Source: Noviluteimonas gilva
GTDB lineage: Bacteria > Pseudomonadota > Gammaproteobacteria > Xanthomonadales > Xanthomonadaceae
NCBI RefSeq assembly: GCF_009740395.1
Contig: NZ_WOXT01000001.1
Span: 1,236,464 to 1,300,463, forward strand
Direction of reading: 5' to 3'
DNA: 64,000 bases
This document shows, piece after piece, positions 16,166 to 25,943 of this stretch. The translations under genes were made by a program, and so were the position numbers. Positions within the stretch are counted from its first letter, which is position 1, and every line of letters begins with the position of its first letter. The notes under the pieces were generated by a model. The model was not told the origin of the DNA, searched no databases, and was given only the letters and a program-made list of their open reading frames with translations.

Positions 16166-19100
16166 ATGATCGTCCTCGAGGGCCTGCCGGCCCTTTCGCC
16201 GTTCCGACGTGAACGGCTCGAAGCGCGCCTCCGGGCGCTGGCACCCGCGCTCCGCATCGCCGGCGCCTGGTTCACGTATTGGGTCGAGCCTGCGAACGGC
16301 GAGGCACGCGTCGATCGCGACGCCCTCCATCGCATCCTCGAAGCCGGCGACACGCAGGCGCCACGCGCCGACGGCGCGGTCTCGCGCTACGTGCTGCCGC
16401 GCCTGGGCACGATCTCGCCATGGGCGAGCAAGGCGACCGAGCTGCTGCACGGCGCCAATCTCCCGATCAAGCGCGTCGAACGCGGCCTGCGCCTGGACAT
16501 CGCGGGCTGGCCCGACGATCCCGCCACGCAAACGGCGCTCGCGCGCTTGCTGCACGACCCGATGACGCAATCGCTCGTCGCCGAACGCAACGCGGGCGCG
16601 GCGATGTTCGCAACGCCCGAGCGCGCCTCGCTCGAAGTCGTGCCCGTCGCCACGCTCGATGCCGCCAACGCGCGCCTGGGCCTGGCGCTGGCGCAGGACG
16701 AAATCGACTACCTGCGCTATCGCTACACCGAATTGGCGCGCGATCCGCACGACGTCGAACTGATGATGTTCGCGCAGGCGAACTCCGAGCATTGCCGCCA
16801 CAAGATCTTCAACGCCTCGTGGACCATCGACGGGCGCGAGATGACGAACAACGGGCAGAACGTCTCGTTGTTCAAGATGATCAAGCACACGCACGCGCGC
16901 ACGCCGGAACACACGCTGTCGGCGTACAGCGACAACGCGGCAGTGATGGAAGGCGCGGACAACGTCTCGCGCTTCCGCCCCGATCCGCAGACGCACGAAT
17001 ATCGCAGCGAACCGGCGCAGCCCGGCGCGTTCTGCATCAAGGTCGAAACGCACAACCATCCGACGGCGATCTCGCCGTTCCCCGGTGCGTCCACCGGCGC
17101 CGGCGGTGAAATCCGCGACGAAGGCGCCACCGGTCGCGGCGGCCGCCCGAAGGCGGGCCTCGCCGGTTTCTCGGTCTCGCACCTGCGCATCCCGACCTTG
17201 CCGCAACCGTGGGAAGCGCCGCGCGCGCTGAATCCGCGCATGGCGCCCGCGCTGGAAATCATGACCGACGGCCCGCTCGGCGCCGCGGCATTCAACAACG
17301 AATTCGGTCGTCCGAACCTCAACGGCTATTTCCGCAGCTTCGAACTCGGCGAAGGCGACGGCCTGGTCCGCGCGTACGACAAGCCGATCATGCTCGCCGG
17401 TGGCCTGGGCGCGATGGATCGCGACATGGTCGCCAAGCGCGCGCTCTCGCCCGGCGACGCGGTGATCGTGCTCGGTGGTCCCGCGATGTTGATCGGCCTG
17501 GGCGGCGGCGCCGCGAGTTCGGTGGCGTCGGGCGAAAGCGCCGAAGACCTCGACTTCGCGTCCGTACAGCGCGACAACCCGGAGATGGAGCGCCGCGCGC
17601 AGGAAGTGCTCGACCGTTGCGTCGCGCTCGGCGCCGACAATCCGATCCTGTCGGTGCACGACGTGGGCGCGGGCGGTTTGTCGAACGCGATTCCCGAATT
17701 GCTGCACGATTCGGGCGTCGGCGGCGTGATCGACCTGGATCGCATTCCGACCGACGATCCCACGCTTTCGCCGATGCAGTTGTGGTGCAACGAATCGCAG
17801 GAACGCTACGTGCTCGGCATCGCGCCGGAGCGCGTCGCGGAATTCGCCGCGCTTTGCTTGCGCGAGCGTTGCCCGTTCGCCGTCGTCGGCCACGCCACGG
17901 CGGAAGAACGCCTGGTCGTTGCGCATGGCGCCACGATCCAACAGTTGCCCGACGATCGCGCGATCGACCTGCCGATGGACGTGTTGTTCGGCAAGCCGCC
18001 GAAGATGCACCGCGACACGTCCACGCCGCCTGCGCCGCGTTGGCCGGAACTGTCGACCAATTCGCTCGATCTCAACGACGCCGGTTTGCGTGTGCTCGCG
18101 CATCCGACCGTCGCCTCCAAGCAATTCCTGATCACCATCGGTGACCGCACCGTCGGTGGCCTCACCGCGCGCGATCAGATGGTCGGTCCATGGCAGATGC
18201 CGGTCGCCGATTGCGCGATCACGCTCGCCGATTACGCGGGCTTCGGTGGCGAAGCGATGGCGATCGGCGAACGCTCGCCGCTGGCGTTGCTCGACGCCGC
18301 CGCCGCCGCGCGCATGGCCGTGGGCGAGGCGATCACCAACCTGTGCGCCGCGCCCGTCGCGTCGCTCGATCGCATCAAGCTCTCCGCGAACTGGATGGCG
18401 GCCGCCGGTCACGCCGGCGAAGACGCGAAGTTGTTCGACGCCGTGCGCGCGGTCGGCATGGAACTCGCGCCCGAACTCGACCTCAGCATTCCGGTCGGCA
18501 AGGACTCGCTGTCGATGCAGGCGCAGTGGACCAGCGATGGCGTTGCGCACAAATCCGTGTCGCCGGTGTCGCTGATCATTTCCGCGTTCGCGCCCGTCGA
18601 CGACGTGCGCCAGCAGCTCACGCCGCTGCTCGTGCGCGAAGCCGACAGCGAGGTGTGGCTGATCGGCCTGGGCGGCGGCAAGCAGCGCCTGGGTGGATCG
18701 ATCCTCGCGCAGACGCATCCGGCCGCCGGTGTCGGCGCTTCCGCGGCGTTGCCCGCGTTCGCCGGTCCGGTGCCCGATCTCGACGATCCGCAACGCCTGC
18801 GCGCATTCTTCGAATTGATCCGCGACGCGCGCGAAGCGGGCCTGCTGCAGGCGTACCACGATCGTTCAGACGGCGGCGCGTTCGCGGCGTTGTGCGAAAT
18901 GGCGTTCGCTTCGCACCTGGGCCTGGACATCTCGCTCGACAACTGGGGCGAGGATCCGTTCCGCACGCTGTTCAACGAAGAACTCGGCGCGCTGGTGCAG
19001 ATCCATGCGGAGGATCGCGCGGAGTTCGCCGATCTCGTCGCGCGCCATGGCCTGATCGATTGCGCGCAGCGCATCGCGCGCCCGACGACGGCGCCGACGG

Positions 19101-20086
19101 TCCGCGTCCTGCGCGAAGGCGCCGTGCTCACCGAATGGCGCTGGGATGCGCTGTTCGACGCCTGGTGGTCGGTCACGCACGCGATGCAACGCCTGCGCGA
19201 CAACCCCGAGTGCGCCGATGAAGAACAAGCCACCGCGCGCCGTTTCGACGCGCCGGGTTTGCAGCCGCGCCTGACCTTCGAACCGGCCGACGACATCGCC
19301 GCGCCGTACATCAACGTCGGTGCGCGTCCGCGCGTGGCGATCCTGCGCGAGCAGGGCGTCAACAGCCAGGTCGAGACCGCGTACGGGTTCGACCGCGCGG
19401 GTTTCGCCGCCGTCGACGTGCACATGAGCGATCTCATCGCCGGCCGCGCGACGCTGGAGGACTTCAAGGGCTTCGTCGCCTGCGGTGGTTTCAGCTACGG
19501 CGACGTGCTGGGCGCCGGCCGCGGCTGGGCGACTTCGGTGCTCGAACGTCCGGAGATGCGCGAGCAGTTCGCGCGCTTCTTCGCACGCGCGGACAGCTTC
19601 GCGCTCGGCGTGTGCAACGGTTGCCAAATGCTCGCGCAGCTCAAGCCGATCATCCCGGGCGCCGAACACTGGCCGCGCTTCCTGCGCAATCGCAGCGAAC
19701 AGTACGAAGCGCGCCTGGCGCTGCTCGAAGTGTTCGACTCGCCGTCGCTGTTCCTGCAGGGCATGGCGGGTGCGCGCATCCCGGTCGCGGTGGCGCATGG
19801 CGAAGGCCGTGCGGCGTTCGCGAACGAGGGCGATGCGAAGAAGGCGTTGATCGCGCTGCGCTACGTCGATGGCGACGGCAAGACGGCGACTTTGTATCCG
19901 GCCAACCCCAACGGCTCGCCCGATGCCATCGCCGGCCTGACGTCCACCGACGGCCGCGTGACCATCCTGATGCCGCACCCCGAACGCACGCTGCGCACGG
20001 CGAATTACAGCTGGGCCCCGCGCGGTTGGGGCGACGACGGTCCGTGGATGCGGATCTTCCGGAATGCGAGGAAATGGGTGGGGTAA
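16166..20086 (+). CDS. purL: Phosphoribosylformylglycinamidine synthase
   Basis: A 1306-residue large-form PurL that converts FGAR to FGAM with glutamine and ATP in purine synthesis. Domains in order are an N-terminal PurS-like part, a linker, two AIR-synthase-like halves ([20 protein letters not shown] near residue 292 is the signature of the first), and a C-terminal class I glutamine amidotransferase with nucleophile Cys1150 in [11 protein letters not shown] and a final PHPER motif. Length matches proteobacterial PurL (about 1290-1300 aa). A TAGAAT at 16130-16135, just after dsbC, is a plausible -10, though no good -35 accompanies it. Confidence 0.98.
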   Translation: MIVLEGLPALSPFRRERLEARLRALAPALRIAGAWFTYWVEPANGEARVDRDALHRILEAGDTQAPRADGAVSRYVLPRLGTISPWASKATELLHGANLPIKRVERGLRLDIAGWPDDPATQTALARLLHDPMTQSLVAERNAGAAMFATPERASLEVVPVATLDAANARLGLALAQDEIDYLRYRYTELARDPHDVELMMFAQANSEHCRHKIFNASWTIDGREMTNNGQNVSLFKMIKHTHARTPEHTLSAYSDNAAVMEGADNVSRFRPDPQTHEYRSEPAQPGAFCIKVETHNHPTAISPFPGASTGAGGEIRDEGATGRGGRPKAGLAGFSVSHLRIPTLPQPWEAPRALNPRMAPALEIMTDGPLGAAAFNNEFGRPNLNGYFRSFELGEGDGLVRAYDKPIMLAGGLGAMDRDMVAKRALSPGDAVIVLGGPAMLIGLGGGAASSVASGESAEDLDFASVQRDNPEMERRAQEVLDRCVALGADNPILSVHDVGAGGLSNAIPELLHDSGVGGVIDLDRIPTDDPTLSPMQLWCNESQERYVLGIAPERVAEFAALCLRERCPFAVVGHATAEERLVVAHGATIQQLPDDRAIDLPMDVLFGKPPKMHRDTSTPPAPRWPELSTNSLDLNDAGLRVLAHPTVASKQFLITIGDRTVGGLTARDQMVGPWQMPVADCAITLADYAGFGGEAMAIGERSPLALLDAAAAARMAVGEAITNLCAAPVASLDRIKLSANWMAAAGHAGEDAKLFDAVRAVGMELAPELDLSIPVGKDSLSMQAQWTSDGVAHKSVSPVSLIISAFAPVDDVRQQLTPLLVREADSEVWLIGLGGGKQRLGGSILAQTHPAAGVGASAALPAFAGPVPDLDDPQRLRAFFELIRDAREAGLLQAYHDRSDGGAFAALCEMAFASHLGLDISLDNWGEDPFRTLFNEELGALVQIHAEDRAEFADLVARHGLIDCAQRIARPTTAPTVRVLREGAVLTEWRWDALFDAWWSVTHAMQRLRDNPECADEEQATARRFDAPGLQPRLTFEPADDIAAPYINVGARPRVAILREQGVNSQVETAYGFDRAGFAAVDVHMSDLIAGRATLEDFKGFVACGGFSYGDVLGAGRGWATSVLERPEMREQFARFFARADSFALGVCNGCQMLAQLKPIIPGAEHWPRFLRNRSEQYEARLALLEVFDSPSLFLQGMAGARIPVAVAHGEGRAAFANEGDAKKALIALRYVDGDGKTATLYPANPNGSPDAIAGLTSTDGRVTILMPHPERTLRTANYSWAPRGWGDDGPWMRIFRNARKWVG

Positions 20087-20123
20087 GGGCGGCATTTCCC
20101 CGACCGACCCCCTACGCGGCGTC

Positions 20124-20132
20124 TGCTAGAGT
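20124..20132 (+). promoter_or_regulatory. Candidate extended -10 promoter of the type II secretion operon
   Basis: TGCTAGAGT (20124-20132) fits an extended -10 (TG-N-TAnAnT) ten bases before the gspE ATG. That would make the leader extremely short or leaderless. It is the only promoter-like element in the 55-base gap after purL; the -35 region is poor. Read-through from purL is an alternative. Confidence 0.3.
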
Positions 20133-20141
20133 CAGGCGATC

Positions 20142-21878
20142 ATGAATGCCATCGTCGAAACATTCGATTCACGGCCCGACCCGGGCAGCATCGAGGCCGC
20201 GGCGGACGACCGCATCGTCGCCGCCCTCGTCGAGCGCGGCCGGCTGAAGGACGCCGACCTCGCCCGCGCACGCCGCCTGCAGGAAGAAACCGGCGGCAGC
20301 CTGCTCGGGCTGCTCGCGCGCCTGGGCCTGGTGTCCGAACGCGACCACGCCGAAACCGCGTCCGCCGTCCTCGGCCTGCCGCTGGTGAGCGCGAAGGACG
20401 CGCCCGAGTTGCCCCCCGAATCGGTGGTGCTCTCGACGAAGTTCATGAAGCAATTCCACGTCGTGCCGATCGCCGAACGCGACAACCTGGTCGACGTGCT
20501 GATCGCCGATCCCCAGGATATCTACGCACTCGACGCCGTGCGCCTGGCCACCGGCCGCGACGTGCGTCCGAGCATCGCGCTGCGTTCGGAAATCGACGAC
20601 CTCATCGAACGCTGGCACGGCCAGGGCCGCAGCGCGATGGGTGCGATCGTCGAAACGGCCGAAGGCGAAACGGGCGACATGGACGATGTCGAGCACCTGC
20701 GCGATCTCGCGTCCGAAGCACCCGTCATCCGTTTGGTGAACCTGATCATCCAGCGTGCGGTCGAACTGCGCGCGTCGGACATCCACATCGAGCCGTTCGA
20801 GAACCGCCTGAAGGTGCGTTACCGCGTCGACGGCGTGCTCGAGGAATCGGAAAGCCCGCCGGCCAACCTCACCGCCGCGATCATCAGCCGCATCAAGATC
20901 ATGGCGAAGCTCAACATCGCCGAACGCCGCCTGCCGCAGGACGGCCGCATCATGCTGCGCGTGCAGGGCAAGGAACTCGACCTGCGCGTAAGCACCATGC
21001 CGACCTCGCACGGCGAGAGCGTGGTGATGCGACTGCTCGATCGCGAGACCGTCGTGCTCGACTTCGAGCGCCTGGGTTTCACCGACGAATTCCTGCCGCA
21101 GTTCCAGCACGTGCTCGAACAACCGCACGGCATCATGCTGGTCACGGGCCCGACCGGTTCGGGCAAGACCACCACGCTGTACACCGCGCTGAGCAAGCTC
21201 AATACCAGCGACGTCAAGATCATCACCGTCGAAGATCCGGTCGAATACCAGATCGAAGGCATCAACCAGATCCAGGCCAAGCCGCAGATCGGGCTCGACT
21301 TCGCCAACGCGTTGCGGTCGATCGTGCGACAGGACCCGGACATCATCATGATCGGCGAAATGCGCGACCTGGAAACCGCGCGCATCGCGATCCAGTCCGC
21401 GCTCACCGGCCACCTCGTGCTCTCCACGCTGCACACCAACAACGCGGCCGGCGGCATCACGCGCTTGCTGGACATGGGCGTGGAGGATTACCTGCTGACC
21501 TCGACGGTCAACGGCATCCTCGCGCAGCGTCTCGTGCGCCGCCTGCACACGGAAAGCGCGGAGCGCTATCGCGCCTCGCCCGAAGAAATCGAGAAGTTCA
21601 GCCTGCGCAAGTACGAGCGCGATGGCGACATATATCTGTATCGCCCGAAGCCTTCCGAATATTCGCCATCGGGTTACCTCGGGCGCACGACGATCATGGA
21701 GTTCCTCGTGATGAACGACGAACTCCGTCGCGCCGTCATGCGCCACGCCGGCATGGGCGAGCTCGAACAACTCGCGCGCCAGTCCGGCATGCGCACGATG
21801 TACGAGGACGGCATCGTCAAGGCCCTACAGGGCGTCACCACCATCGAAGAAGTCCTGCGCGTCACCGAAGACGCATAA
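20142..21878 (+). CDS. gspE: Type II secretion ATPase GspE (XpsE)
   Basis: The 578-residue cytoplasmic ATPase powers pseudopilus assembly. An N-terminal GspL-binding (N1E/MshEN-like) region is followed by the ATPase core: Walker A GPTGSGKT at 336-343, an Asp box in ITVEDPVEYQ, Walker B IIMIGEMRDLETA, and a His box in STLHTNNAAGG. The region between LVRRLHTES and GYLGRTTIMEF, where most GspE proteins carry a zinc-binding tetracysteine motif, has no cysteine; the whole protein has none. It is the first gene of the 11-gene operon; gspF follows after six bases. Confidence 0.95.
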   Translation: MNAIVETFDSRPDPGSIEAAADDRIVAALVERGRLKDADLARARRLQEETGGSLLGLLARLGLVSERDHAETASAVLGLPLVSAKDAPELPPESVVLSTKFMKQFHVVPIAERDNLVDVLIADPQDIYALDAVRLATGRDVRPSIALRSEIDDLIERWHGQGRSAMGAIVETAEGETGDMDDVEHLRDLASEAPVIRLVNLIIQRAVELRASDIHIEPFENRLKVRYRVDGVLEESESPPANLTAAIISRIKIMAKLNIAERRLPQDGRIMLRVQGKELDLRVSTMPTSHGESVVMRLLDRETVVLDFERLGFTDEFLPQFQHVLEQPHGIMLVTGPTGSGKTTTLYTALSKLNTSDVKIITVEDPVEYQIEGINQIQAKPQIGLDFANALRSIVRQDPDIIMIGEMRDLETARIAIQSALTGHLVLSTLHTNNAAGGITRLLDMGVEDYLLTSTVNGILAQRLVRRLHTESAERYRASPEEIEKFSLRKYERDGDIYLYRPKPSEYSPSGYLGRTTIMEFLVMNDELRRAVMRHAGMGELEQLARQSGMRTMYEDGIVKALQGVTTIEEVLRVTEDA

Positions 21879-21884
21879 GCCCCC

Positions 21885-23102
21885 ATGCCCCTTTTCCGCT
21901 ACAAGGCGCTCAACGCACGCGGTGAACTGCTCGACGGCCAGATGGAGGCCGCGACCGCGGGCGAAGTGGCCGTGCGCCTGCAGGAGCAGGGGCACCTGCC
22001 GGTCGAAACGCGGCTGGCGTCCGAAGGCGGCGGCGAATCGGCGTGGCGCGCGTTGTTCAAGTCCAAGCCCTTCGCGGGCGAACGGCTCGTGCAGTTCACG
22101 CAACAGCTCGCGACCTTGCTCGGTGCGGGCCAGCCGCTCGATCGCGCGCTGACGATCCTGCTGGAATTGCCGGAAGACGAAGCGGCCAAGCGCACCATCG
22201 CCGACATCCGCGATGCGGTGCGCGGCGGCAGCGCGTTGTCGACGGCATTGGAGCGACAGCACGGCACGTTCTCGCGGTTGTACGTCAACATGGTCCGCGC
22301 GGGCGAAGCCGGCGGCACGCTGCACGAAACGCTGCAACGCCTGGGCGAATATCTCGAACGCAGCCGCGCATTGCGCGGGCGCGTGGTCAACGCGCTGATC
22401 TACCCGGCGATCCTGCTGCTCGTCGTCGGTGGCGCGCTGTTGTTCCTGCTCGGTTACGTGGTGCCGCAGTTCTCGGCGATGTACGCCAGCCTCGATGCGG
22501 AACTGCCGTGGTTCTCGAAGATGGTGCTGGGCCTGGGCCTGTTCGTGCGCGACTGGTGGATCGTGATAGTGGTCCTGCCGGCGCTCGCGCTGTGGTGGTT
22601 CGACCGCAAGCGGCGCGATCCGGCCTTCCGCGCGCGCTTCGACGAATGGCTGCTCGGCAAGAAGATCGTCGGCCCGCTGATCGCGCGGCTGGAAACCGCA
22701 CGTTTGGCGCGCACGCTCGGCACGCTGCTGCGCAATGGTGTCCCGCTGCTGACCGCGCTGGGCATCGCGCGCAACGTGATGGGGAACCTCATGCTCCAGG
22801 CGGATGTCGAATCCGCCGCCAACGACGTGAAGAGCGGCGTCGGCCTGTCCACGGCGCTCGGCAAGGGCAAGCGGTTTCCCCGCCTGGCCTTGCAGATGAT
22901 CCAGGTGGGCGAGGAATCCGGCGCGCTCGACACCCTGTTGCTGAAGACCGCCGACACGTTCGAAGCCGAAACGGGACAGGCGCTGGACCGCATGCTGGCC
23001 GCACTCGTCCCCGTCATCACGCTGGTGCTCACCGCCGTCGTCGGCGTGGTGATCATGGCCGTGCTGATGCCCATCTACGACCTCACCAACGCCATCGGAT
23101 GA
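21885..23102 (+). CDS. gspF: Type II secretion inner-membrane protein GspF
   Basis: A 405-residue polytopic platform protein. Two homologous cytoplasmic T2SSF domains (about residues 70-190 and 275-395) each precede hydrophobic helices, with membrane segments near 170-195, 220-245 and 375-400. The opening PLFRYKALNARGELLDGQMEA is the classic GspF/PilC start. It anchors GspE and GspL to the pseudopilus base. The stop overlaps a possible gspG start (ATG 23099). Confidence 0.96.
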   Translation: MPLFRYKALNARGELLDGQMEAATAGEVAVRLQEQGHLPVETRLASEGGGESAWRALFKSKPFAGERLVQFTQQLATLLGAGQPLDRALTILLELPEDEAAKRTIADIRDAVRGGSALSTALERQHGTFSRLYVNMVRAGEAGGTLHETLQRLGEYLERSRALRGRVVNALIYPAILLLVVGGALLFLLGYVVPQFSAMYASLDAELPWFSKMVLGLGLFVRDWWIVIVVLPALALWWFDRKRRDPAFRARFDEWLLGKKIVGPLIARLETARLARTLGTLLRNGVPLLTALGIARNVMGNLMLQADVESAANDVKSGVGLSTALGKGKRFPRLALQMIQVGEESGALDTLLLKTADTFEAETGQALDRMLAALVPVITLVLTAVVGVVIMAVLMPIYDLTNAIG

Positions 23103-23107
23103 CCCTC

Positions 23108-23530
23108 ATGAACCGAAACCTCAGGATCCCGGCCGCACGCGCCGCGCAATCGGGCTTCAGCCTGATCGAGATCATCATCGTGGTCGTGCTCATCGGCGGC
23201 ATCGTCGCCTTCGCCGCCACGCGCATCCTCGGCGGCGGCGACCGCGCCAAGGTCAACCTCGCCAAGGCGCAGGTGCAGACCATCGCCGAGAAAGTGCAGC
23301 AGTACGAACAGGACACCGGCACGCTGCCGCCTTCGCTCAACGATCTCGTGCAGAGCGACGCGAGCGGTTGGCTCGGCCCCTACGCCAAGACCGGCGAGCT
23401 CAACGACCCCTGGAACCATCCCTTCGTCTACAAGACTCCCGGCGAAGGCAAGGCCTTCGACCTGATGAGCCTGGGCAAGGATGGCAAGCCGGGCGGCACG
23501 AGCGTCGACGGCGACATCGCGTTCGAATAA
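23108..23530 (+). CDS. gspG: Major pseudopilin GspG
   Basis: This 140-residue type II pseudopilin is the main subunit of the pseudopilus. The prepilin peptidase site is G16-F17 with Glu at +5 (GFSLIEIIIV), followed by the hydrophobic helix. The globular domain has the GspG hallmarks GYLPPSL-like GTLPPSLNDL, DPWNHPFVY and a C-terminal Asp-rich loop (SVDGD) suited to calcium binding. An in-frame ATG at 23099 overlapping the gspF stop would add three residues. The gene sits in the conserved E-F-G-H-I-J-K order. Confidence 0.96.
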   Translation: MNRNLRIPAARAAQSGFSLIEIIIVVVLIGGIVAFAATRILGGGDRAKVNLAKAQVQTIAEKVQQYEQDTGTLPPSLNDLVQSDASGWLGPYAKTGELNDPWNHPFVYKTPGEGKAFDLMSLGKDGKPGGTSVDGDIAFE

Positions 23531-23534
23531 CCGC

Positions 23535-23996
23535 ATGCGCCCGGTCGCGTTACCGCGCGGCTTCACGCTGCTCGAAGTGCTGATGGTGCTGGTGCTGATC
23601 GCAGCGGCCAGCGCGCTCGCGGCCGCGGCCATCACCGGCGGCTTTTCCGGCATGCGCCTGCGCGCCGATGCGAAAGAGATCGCCGCGCAGTTGCGCTACA
23701 CGCGTGCGCAGGCGATTTCCACCGGGGAGCCGCAACGCTTCCTGATCGATCCGGCCGCGCACACGTGGCTCGCGCCGAACGATCGCGCCGGCACGATCGA
23801 CAAAAAGTTCGGCATCACCTTCACCGGCGCGCGCGAAGTGAAACCTGCGAACGGCATCGGCGGCATCGTGTTCTTCGCCGACGGCGCGTCCACGGGCGGC
23901 CGCGTGCAACTCAGCCAGAAAAGCGCGGCGTGGAATATCGATGTCGCGTGGCTCACGGGCGAAGTCAAAGTGCGTCCGGGTGAGGTGCAGCGATGA
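23535..23996 (+). CDS. gspH: Minor pseudopilin GspH
   Basis: A 153-residue minor pseudopilin. The prepilin peptidase site is G9-F10 (RGFTLLEVLMVLVLI) with Glu at +5. The globular part contains LRYTRAQAISTGEPQRFLID, the GspH/FimT domain signature of the first strand after the helix, and ends in short beta strands. It begins four bases after gspG; the stop overlaps the gspI start (ATGA). It forms part of the pseudopilus tip complex or its link to the GspG shaft. Confidence 0.92.
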   Translation: MRPVALPRGFTLLEVLMVLVLIAAASALAAAAITGGFSGMRLRADAKEIAAQLRYTRAQAISTGEPQRFLIDPAAHTWLAPNDRAGTIDKKFGITFTGAREVKPANGIGGIVFFADGASTGGRVQLSQKSAAWNIDVAWLTGEVKVRPGEVQR

Positions 23997-24424
23997 ACCT
24001 GCGTCGGCGCGCCGCGGGTTTCACGCTGATCGAAGTGATCCTCGCCTTCGCGTTGCTCGCGTTGGGGTTGACGATCCTGCTCGGCATTCTTTCCGGCGCG
24101 ACCAAACAGGTGCGCTGGGCCGACGATGCAGGACGCGCGGCGATGCACGCGCAGTCGCTGATCGCGCAGCAGGGCGTCGGCGCGCCGCTCGAACAAGGGC
24201 ACAAGGAAGGCGATTTCGAACAGGGGCGTTATCGCTGGACGCTCGACATCGAGCCGTGGCGCGACCCGAGCCTGGTCTCCGACAACCCGCAGCCGCAGGA
24301 TCCGACCGCCTCGAAGATGTACGCGATCGACCTGCAGGTGCAGTGGGGCGACGGCACGCCGCGCAATCGCTTGCGGATCCGCACGCTGCGCCTGGTCGCG
24401 CCGACCTTGCAGGGAGGCATCTGA
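23993..24424 (+). CDS. gspI: Minor pseudopilin GspI
   Basis: A 143-residue minor pseudopilin with cleavage site G9-F10 (AGFTLIEVILAFALLAL) and Glu at +5. GspI is the organising subunit of the I-J-K tip complex that starts pseudopilus assembly. Its start overlaps the gspH stop (ATGA at 23993-23996) and its stop overlaps the gspJ start (TGATG at 24422-24426). The globular domain is short with WTLDIEPWRDPS and LQVQWGDG strands; it is assigned mainly by position and the helix. Confidence 0.9.
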   Translation: MNLRRRAAGFTLIEVILAFALLALGLTILLGILSGATKQVRWADDAGRAAMHAQSLIAQQGVGAPLEQGHKEGDFEQGRYRWTLDIEPWRDPSLVSDNPQPQDPTASKMYAIDLQVQWGDGTPRNRLRIRTLRLVAPTLQGGI

Positions 24425-25056
24425 TGCAGCGGCAGCGCGGCTTCTCGCTCATCGAAGTGTTGCTCGCGACGATGTTGCTTGCCGCGGGCCTCGCGCTCGC
24501 GTTCGCGTCCCTGCGCGCCGCGACCGCGACCGCCGCGCGCGGCGAAACCATCGCGCAACGCAACGAACACATGCGCGCGGTCGAGTTGTTCCTGCGTCGT
24601 CGCATCAGCGGTGCGCGTCCCGTGCAATTCGGCCTCAACCAGGACACGGGCATGCCGCGGCGTTTCGAAGGCGATGCCACGCACATGCGCTTCGTCGCCG
24701 ACCTGCCCGATTACCTCGGACGCGGCGGGCCGTATTTGCACGAACTCACCCTGGTCGACGGGGAGGGCGGCCCACGCCTCGAAGTCACGTTCACCCTCGT
24801 GCTCGCAGGCGAAACGAAATCGGAAACGCCGCCGCGCGAACCCGAATTGCTCGCAGGTCCGTTGCGCGAAGCGACGTTCCGCTATCGCGCGATGAAAGCC
24901 GACAACACGATCGGCGATTGGCAGGACCAGTGGATCGCCGGCGATCGCCTGCCGGTGCAGGTCGAAATCACGCTGCAGGACGCCGATGGCCGCGCGTGGC
25001 CGCCGATGGTGATGACGCTGCCGCTCGCGGCGGGTTACGTGGGGTCTTCACTATGA
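24424..25056 (+). CDS. gspJ: Minor pseudopilin GspJ
   Basis: The 210-residue minor pseudopilin has the cleavage site G6-F7 (RGFSLIEVLLATMLLAAGL). The GspJ family domain follows, with FLRRRISGARPVQF and FRYRAMKADNTIGDWQDQW typical of its central strands. It belongs to the I-J-K tip complex. Start and stop are both coupled to neighbours (TGATG with gspI, ATGA with gspK). Confidence 0.92.
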   Translation: MQRQRGFSLIEVLLATMLLAAGLALAFASLRAATATAARGETIAQRNEHMRAVELFLRRRISGARPVQFGLNQDTGMPRRFEGDATHMRFVADLPDYLGRGGPYLHELTLVDGEGGPRLEVTFTLVLAGETKSETPPREPELLAGPLREATFRYRAMKADNTIGDWQDQWIAGDRLPVQVEITLQDADGRAWPPMVMTLPLAAGYVGSSL

Positions 25057-25943
25057 GTGCGCAGCGCACGCAACGCGGTGTCGCGCTGCTGCTGGTGCTG
25101 TGGCTGATCGCGTTGCTCACCGCGTTGATCGGCGCGTTCGCGCTGACGGCGAAGATCGAAGGCCTGCAGGGCCGCGTGTTGCACCGCGGCGTGATGGCCG
25201 AGGAAGTGGCGCGCGCGGGGATGGAATACGCGCTGACCCGCGTCACCGAACCCGACCCGCGCCGCCAGTGGCGGCCCGATGGGCGCGACTACGACTGGAC
25301 GTTCGCCGACGCCGACGTGCAGATCGCGCTGACTGACGAAAACGGGAAGATCGATCTGAACCAGGCGGACCTGGCCTTGCTCGCCGCGTTGTTCCAGCAG
25401 CAGGGCGCGATGTCGATGGAAGATGCGCGCAAACTCGCCGCCGCCGTGATGGACTGGCGCGACCCCGACCTGCTGACGCAACCCGAAGGCGGCGCCGAAG
25501 ATCCCGACTACGCCGCGGCCGAACGCCCGTACGGCGCGAAGGACGCGCCCTTCGAAAGCGTCGCCGAACTCGAACAGGTGCTGGGCATGACGCCCGCGCT
25601 GTACGCGAAGATCGCGCCGGACCTGACGGTGTTCAGCGGCCGAACGCGCCCGGACCCGGCCTTCGCCTCGGCCCCGGTGCTGCGGGCGATGGGCCTGGAC
25701 CCGGAGCCGACGATCGCGCGCCGTCGCGCATGGGATCCGTCCTCCGGGCAACCCGCGCCCGTGCTGGAAGGCGGCGAGCCTTTAGTGAGCAGCGGCAGCG
25801 GCACGTATAGTATCGACAGCCGTGCACGGCTTCGCGATGGACGCGAAGCGAGGCTGCGCGTCGTGGTGCGTGCGGGGGGTAACGGCCTGCCGGGCTCCGC
25901 GTACACGCCGCTGCGCTGGGAGGAGGGAGCATCGCCGCGATGA
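25053..25943 (+). CDS. gspK: Minor pseudopilin GspK
   Basis: A 296-residue atypical pseudopilin that caps the tip. The cleavage site is G9-V10 (RGVALLLVLWLIALL) and the +5 position is Leu rather than Glu, a feature specific to GspK. The large alpha domain contains DENGKIDLNQAD and FESVAELEQVLGMTP, both family signatures. It overlaps gspJ at the start (ATGA) and gspL at the end (25940-25943). Confidence 0.94.
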   Translation: MSAQRTQRGVALLLVLWLIALLTALIGAFALTAKIEGLQGRVLHRGVMAEEVARAGMEYALTRVTEPDPRRQWRPDGRDYDWTFADADVQIALTDENGKIDLNQADLALLAALFQQQGAMSMEDARKLAAAVMDWRDPDLLTQPEGGAEDPDYAAAERPYGAKDAPFESVAELEQVLGMTPALYAKIAPDLTVFSGRTRPDPAFASAPVLRAMGLDPEPTIARRRAWDPSSGQPAPVLEGGEPLVSSGSGTYSIDSRARLRDGREARLRVVVRAGGNGLPGSAYTPLRWEEGASPR

